Assembly (NCBI GenBank): GCA_964492335.1
Contig: CAZBJX010000014.1
Span: 1 to 52,561 of the forward strand
DNA length: 52,561 nt
DNA from: JAFGCL01 sp964492335
GTDB taxonomy: Bacteria; Chloroflexota; Dehalococcoidia; UBA2247; RBG-13-53-26
Direction of reading: 5' to 3'
Positions 49,009 to 52,561 of this stretch are shown piece by piece. The notes beneath the pieces were generated by a model. It was not told the origin of the DNA. It made no database searches and saw only the letters and a program-made list of their open reading frames with translations. Position 1 is the first letter of the stretch, and each line of letters starts with the position of its first letter. Both the position numbers and the translations under genes were made by a program.

Positions 49009-50352
49009 CTACTTGCCGACGCAGAAGCCGGCGAAGATGGTCTCCAGCAGGTCCTCCCGCACCGTCTCCCCGGTGATCTCCCCCAGGGCCCCCAGGCAGG
49101 CGGTGAGGCCGATGGTGACGAAATCATCGGCCATACCGGCCTCCAGGTCCCGCAGCGCCTGCTCCAGGGCGGCGGCGGCCCTCTCCAGGGCGGCCTTGTG
49201 GCGGGGGTGGCTCACCAGGGGGGCGTCGCCCACCACGACCCGGCCTCCCAGGGCCAGCCCCACCATCTCCTCTTCCAGGCGGTCCAGTCCCTCGCCGGTG
49301 AGCGCCGAGACGCGGACTACCGCGGCCTCCAGTCCCAGGTCCTCGGGGCGGGCCCGCGCCGGCAGGTCGCACTTGTTGGCCACCACCAGGGCGGCCCTGG
49401 GCCCGATGAGGGCGGCTGTCTCCCGGTCGGCCTCCGTCAGGGGCTGGCTGGAGTCGACCACCGCCAGCACGAGGTCCGCCCCCTCTATGGCCCGGCGGCT
49501 GCGCTCCACGCCCAGCGACTCCGCCTCGTCCCGGCCGCGGGCGATGCCGGCGGTGTCCACCAGCAGGAAGGGCACGCCCCGGATGCTGGCCACCTCCTCC
49601 ACCGTGTCCCGGGTGGTGCCCGGCACCGGCGTGACTATGGCCCGCTCCTCGCGGAGCAGCCGGTTGAGCAGGCTGGACTTGCCCGCGTTGGGCCGCCCCA
49701 CGATGGCGGTCCTCACCCCCAGGCGGCATACCAGCCCGGCCTCCGCCGTGGAAATCAGCCCCGCCAGCGCCCGGGAGGCCTGCGCCAGCGGCCCGGCCAC
49801 GTCCTGCGGGGGGATGTCGTCCTCGGGGAAGTCGATCCGGGCGGTGAGGCAGGCCAGCGCCTCCAGCAGCGGCCGGCGTACCTCCCTGACGGCCGAGGAG
49901 AGGCGCCCCTCCAGGCCCTGCACCGCCACCCGCAGGCTGGCCTCGGTCCGGGCCCGGACCACGTCCAGGACCGATTCGGCCTGGGCCAGGTCGATGCGGC
50001 CGTTGAGGAAGGCCCTCAGGGTGAACTCGCCCGGCCCGGCCGGGCGGGCGCCCTGCCGCAGGGCCAGCCGGAGGATGCGCTGCAGCGGCAGCGGGCCCCC
50101 GTGGCAGTTGATCTCCACCACGTCTTCCCGGGTGTAGCTGCGGGGCGCGGCCATGTGGGAGACGAGGACCTCGTCCACGCGCTCGCCGGTCTGGGGATCG
50201 ACGATGTGGCCGTAGTGGAGGCGGCGGTCCGAGAGCCTGCCGGGGAAGATGGCTGCGGCGATGGCCAGCGCCTGCGGCCCGCTCAGGCGGACGATGCCGA
50301 TCCCGCCCTCGCCCAGGGGAGTGGAGATGGCCGCAATGGTGTCCCGGTACAT
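49009..50352 (-). CDS. mnmE: tRNA modification GTPase MnmE
   Basis: 447 residues. The N-terminal folate-binding domain starts MYRDTIAAISTPLGEGGIGIVRLSG; the G domain has GRPNAGKSS (G1), DTAG (G3) and NKCD (G4); the C-terminus ends FCVGK, the conserved C-(I/L/V)-GK. With MnmG it installs the cmnm5 group on wobble U34 of tRNAs. ATG 50352 has GAGG five bases upstream. MnmG is not in this window. Confidence 0.97.
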   Translation of the reverse strand: MYRDTIAAISTPLGEGGIGIVRLSGPQALAIAAAIFPGRLSDRRLHYGHIVDPQTGERVDEVLVSHMAAPRSYTREDVVEINCHGGPLPLQRILRLALRQGARPAGPGEFTLRAFLNGRIDLAQAESVLDVVRARTEASLRVAVQGLEGRLSSAVREVRRPLLEALACLTARIDFPEDDIPPQDVAGPLAQASRALAGLISTAEAGLVCRLGVRTAIVGRPNAGKSSLLNRLLREERAIVTPVPGTTRDTVEEVASIRGVPFLLVDTAGIARGRDEAESLGVERSRRAIEGADLVLAVVDSSQPLTEADRETAALIGPRAALVVANKCDLPARARPEDLGLEAAVVRVSALTGEGLDRLEEEMVGLALGGRVVVGDAPLVSHPRHKAALERAAAALEQALRDLEAGMADDFVTIGLTACLGALGEITGETVREDLLETIFAGFCVGK

Positions 50353-50391
50353 GATGCCTCGCCGCGACAAGCGGCCGCCGCCCGGGCGGCG

Positions 50392-51192
50392 CTACCCGAT
50401 CTTCTCGATCCTGTAGTGGATCTCCCCCGCCGGGGCCACCATCTTCACCACGTCGCCCTGGTGCTTCTGGTGGACGGCCTTGCCCAGGGGGGAATCGATG
50501 GAGATCCTGCCGCGGGCCGGGTTGGCCTCGTTCCTGGTGGCCAGCGTGTAGGTGAGCCTCTCCCCGGTGGCCAGGTCCTCCAGGGTGACGCTGCAGCCCA
50601 GCCTGGCGCCCGGGGCCTTCGGCTGCGCCTCGGCCTCCACCACGATCCCGGTGGCCAGCGACGCCTGGATATCGCTCATCCGGGCTTCGATGTGCGCGGC
50701 CCGCTCCCGGGCGGCGTGCAGCGGCGCGTTCTCGCGGAAGTCCTTGTCGGCGGCGGCCACCCGCATCTCCTCGGCCACGCGGACCCGCTCCTCTTCCAGC
50801 GCCGCCAGCTGGGCCTTCAGGCCGGCATGGTCGCTGGCGGTCAGGGCGACCAGCGGCGGCGGCTTCACCCCGCGGGCGGCTGCCTTCTTGCCCTGCGCCT
50901 GCTTGATGCGCAGGTGCGGGGCCATGCTGATCTTGAGCAGCTTCTCTTTGCGGGCATACCGCAGCATGGCCCGCACGGGCTCCAGCTTCTTGTTGGCGTC
51001 AGCAGTGGCCGCGGCCGTCCACTGGGCGTAGGTCTCCAGCTCCATGGCGTTGATGAGGGTGATGGAGCGCCCCTTGCCGTACCAGAGAACGAACTTGTTG
51101 ACTTCCTGCTGTCTGGCAGCCCGTCCTTCGGCGGGCGACGAGGCGAGGAACCTCGTGGCCAGCTCTTCGAGGCTGAGAGCTTCTTCTGGCAT
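50392..51192 (-). CDS. GreA/GreB-family protein with N-terminal integrase-like domain
   Basis: 266 residues. The C-terminal half is GreA-like: an antiparallel coiled coil (SDHAGLKAQLAALEEER...DKDFRENAPLHAARERAAHIEARM, with the DxxEN-like DKDFRENAPL tip) and an FKBP-like domain (VTLEDLATGERLTYTL...SIDSPLGKAVHQKHQGDVV). The N-terminal ~100 residues (QQEVNKFVLWYGKGRSITLINAMELETYAQW...PVRAMLRYARKEKLLKISMAPHL) resemble the SAM-like core-binding domain of tyrosine recombinases. The Gre domain rescues backtracked RNA polymerase; the extra domain could bind DNA. ATG 51192 is used; GTG 51207 would lie within the predicted promoter. Confidence 0.83.
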   Translation of the reverse strand: MPEEALSLEELATRFLASSPAEGRAARQQEVNKFVLWYGKGRSITLINAMELETYAQWTAAATADANKKLEPVRAMLRYARKEKLLKISMAPHLRIKQAQGKKAAARGVKPPPLVALTASDHAGLKAQLAALEEERVRVAEEMRVAAADKDFRENAPLHAARERAAHIEARMSDIQASLATGIVVEAEAQPKAPGARLGCSVTLEDLATGERLTYTLATRNEANPARGRISIDSPLGKAVHQKHQGDVVKMVAPAGEIHYRIEKIG

Positions 51193-51208
51193 CCTCTTGG
51201 TGACCACA

Positions 51209-51217
51209 ATTCTATCA
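51209..51217 (-). promoter_or_regulatory. Extended -10 promoter of the GreA-like gene
   Basis: TGATAGAAT on the minus strand; the predicted start leaves a leader of about ten bases before ATG 51192. Confidence 0.5.
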
Positions 51218-51232
51218 CACGCAGGGGGCCTT

Positions 51233-51964
51233 TTACCAGCCCATGCTCAGCCGCCTGGCCAGGCGCGCCGGCAGGCCGGCATCGAGCATCTTCTCCTGGG
51301 TGAGCCGGTAGTTGTAGGCCACCCGGTAGTGCCGCAGGGCCTGCTGCTCCATGTCGATGATGGCGTAGCTGGCCCTGGGGTCGCCGTCCCGGGGCTGGCC
51401 CACTCCGCCGCAGTTGATGATGAACCGGCTCCCGGCGGCCAGCGCCAGCCGCCCCGGCATCTGGTGCATCAGGCAGGAGCCGGCGGCGTTGAGCTCGAAG
51501 AGCAACGGCGAGTGGGAGTGGCCGATGAGGCAGAACCTGGTGTCGAAGCAGCCGAAGTTGGCCCGCGCGGTCTGGGTGTCGAGCACGTACTCCCAGAGCG
51601 GCTCCCGGGGGCTGCCGTGGACCAGGGTGAAGTCTCCCCGCGTCAGGGTCAGGGGCAGGCCCGCCAGGTAGCCCGCGTCCTCCTCCTGCAGCGCCCCGGT
51701 CGTCCAGCGGCAGGCCGCGGCCGCCTCGGGGTTGAAGGCTGACGGGTCCAGCCGGCCGATGGCCGCCAGGTCGTGGTTGCCGGCAACGCCGGCGCCCGGG
51801 AGACCGCGCAGCAGCCGGAGGCACTCGCGGGGGTCGGGGCCGTAGCCGACGTTGTCTCCCAGGCACCAGACCTCGTCGGCCCCGCCCCGGGCCTCGAGGT
51901 CCGCCAGGACGGCCTGGAAGGCCTCCAGGTTGCTGTGGATATCGGCCACCACGGCGCAGCGCAT
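51233..51964 (-). CDS. Metallophosphoesterase (YfcE/MPP type)
   Basis: 243 residues. The binuclear-metal signature is complete: VADIHSN (D8, H10), LGDNVGYGPDP, AGNHDLAA, LVHGSPREPL and GHSHSPLL. Such proteins dephosphorylate phosphodiesters or bis-phosphorylated nucleotides in the cytoplasm; the DNVGYGPDP form is typical of the bacterial YfcE/PrpE-like and diadenosine-tetraphosphatase-related subgroup. Divergent from thiL; its extended -10 is 14 bases from the ATG. Confidence 0.92.
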   Translation of the reverse strand: MRCAVVADIHSNLEAFQAVLADLEARGGADEVWCLGDNVGYGPDPRECLRLLRGLPGAGVAGNHDLAAIGRLDPSAFNPEAAAACRWTTGALQEEDAGYLAGLPLTLTRGDFTLVHGSPREPLWEYVLDTQTARANFGCFDTRFCLIGHSHSPLLFELNAAGSCLMHQMPGRLALAAGSRFIINCGGVGQPRDGDPRASYAIIDMEQQALRHYRVAYNYRLTQEKMLDAGLPARLARRLSMGW

Positions 51965-51978
51965 GTTGGACAGGGGTT

Positions 51979-51987
51979 ACTATAGCA
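51979..51987 (-). promoter_or_regulatory. Extended -10 promoter of the metallophosphoesterase gene
   Basis: TGCTATAGT on the minus strand, within 20 bases of the opposite-strand thiL promoter. Confidence 0.55.
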
Positions 51988-52005
51988 GGTTCGGCCCCAT
52001 ACATC

Positions 52006-52011
52006 TATAAT
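52006..52011 (+). promoter_or_regulatory. Promoter (-10) of leaderless thiL
   Basis: Consensus TATAAT, seven bases before the GTG start at 52019, so transcription would begin at the start codon. There is no Shine-Dalgarno between. Confidence 0.65.
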
Positions 52012-52018
52012 CTCCCCT

Positions 52019-52561
52019 GTGAGGGTGTCGGAGCTGGGCGAGTTCGGCCTCATCGAGGTGCTGGCGGGGATCGTCCCCCGGGGCGGGCCGGAGCACCGGA
52101 TGGTGGTGGGCATCGGCGACGACGCGGCCGCCTGGCAGGAGGACGGCGCCACGGTGCTGGCCGCCACGGACGCCATGGTCCAGGGGGTGCATTTCGCCCC
52201 GGGGACCCCCTGGGGGGACCTGGGGTGGAAGGCCCTGGCGGTCAACCTCAGCGATATCGCGGCCATGGGCGGAGTGCCCCGGTATGCCCTGGTGGACCTG
52301 TCGCTGCCGGGGGAGACGGAGGTGGAGGACGCGGCCGGGCTGTACCGGGGCCTGGCCGAGATCGCGCAGCGGCACCGGGTGGCCGTCGTGGGCGGCAACC
52401 TCACGGCGGCGCCGCTGGTCATGATCGCGGTGACCGTGATCGGCAGGGCCCTCGGGGAGGGGCTGCTGCGCCGCTCGGCCGCGGCGCCGGGGGACTGCGT
52501 GGCGGTGACGGGGCACCTGGGCGCGGCGGCGGCCGGCCTGCGGGTCCTGCGGGGGCAGGCA
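52019..52561 (+). CDS. thiL: Thiamine-monophosphate kinase, truncated by window end
   Basis: First 181 residues of ThiL, which phosphorylates thiamine phosphate to thiamine diphosphate. LGEFGLIEVLAG, VGIGDDAAAW, ATDAMVQGVHF and LAVNLSDIAAMGG are the AIR-synthase-like ATP/Mg2+ motifs, and VVGGNLTAAP continues the family pattern. The frame remains open to the last base of the window, so the 3' half lies outside. GTG 52019 begins seven bases after a TATAAT; GTG 52025 is an alternative. Confidence 0.93.
   Translation, partial: MRVSELGEFGLIEVLAGIVPRGGPEHRMVVGIGDDAAAWQEDGATVLAATDAMVQGVHFAPGTPWGDLGWKALAVNLSDIAAMGGVPRYALVDLSLPGETEVEDAAGLYRGLAEIAQRHRVAVVGGNLTAAPLVMIAVTVIGRALGEGLLRRSAAAPGDCVAVTGHLGAAAAGLRVLRGQA

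Overview
The window is high-GC bacterial chromosome with dense, short-spaced operons. Gene content fits a monoderm or atypically enveloped bacterium: SecG, GatB, the MEP isoprenoid pathway as an IspDF fusion, UbiE/MenG, and a T-box-controlled trp operon. The trp order (E-[G]-D-C-F-B-A) and the style of the proteins suggest a Chloroflexota lineage, possibly Dehalococcoidia; this is an inference from recollection, not a search. Two runs of exactly 100 N (15049-15148 and 17589-17688) mark scaffold joins, so this is probably a metagenome-assembled or draft genome. At least one of the joins is spurious.

Left part (1-5.5 kb): an inositol-monophosphatase-family gene coupled to trpS, a small NTF2-like-sized protein, a 70-residue Cys-rich protein, and two MFS transporters. 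From about 5.5 to 11.5 kb lies a four-gene minus-strand cassette of clearly lower GC: ECF sigma factor, a giant membrane-anchored FG-GAP/PQQ-like propeller protein with a cytoplasmic N-terminus, an ABC ATPase and an ABC-2 permease. This looks like a horizontally acquired signalling/transport unit and is the best candidate for an undescribed system.

Tryptophan region (11.7-18.7 kb): a promoter, a complete tRNA-Trp T-box leader (specifier UGG, T-box bulge UGGC matching discriminator G73) and a terminator precede trpE, a vestige of trpG, trpD, trpC (gapped), trpF (probable 3' frameshift), trpB (false gap) and trpA. Then follow an MMPL/RND-type exporter, a family 2 glycosyltransferase, a divergent PlsY-like protein, an ABC-2 exporter pair and a 40-residue secreted or membrane peptide gene with a strong promoter, a structured leader and a terminator.

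Middle (25.9-35 kb): a KAS III-like condensing enzyme, an SDR, an MFS carrier, two RDD membrane proteins, an SDR-type epimerase, an NfeD-like/flotillin pair and a lipoprotein. Housekeeping block (35-52.5 kb): a NYN-LOTUS nuclease-like protein, a thymidylate-synthase-like protein next to dUTPase, nadD, a permuted papain-like (YiiX-type) secreted protein, dnaA, tRNA-His and tRNA-Arg, ispDF-cysS, a MarR regulator with its own operator, ubiE, SAM hydroxide adenosyltransferase, secG, gatB, a transglutaminase-like membrane protein, mnmE, a GreA-family protein with an unusual N-terminal domain, a metallophosphatase and the start of thiL. Many promoters share an extended -10 element of the form TGnTATAAT, and two genes appear to be translated from leaderless mRNAs.
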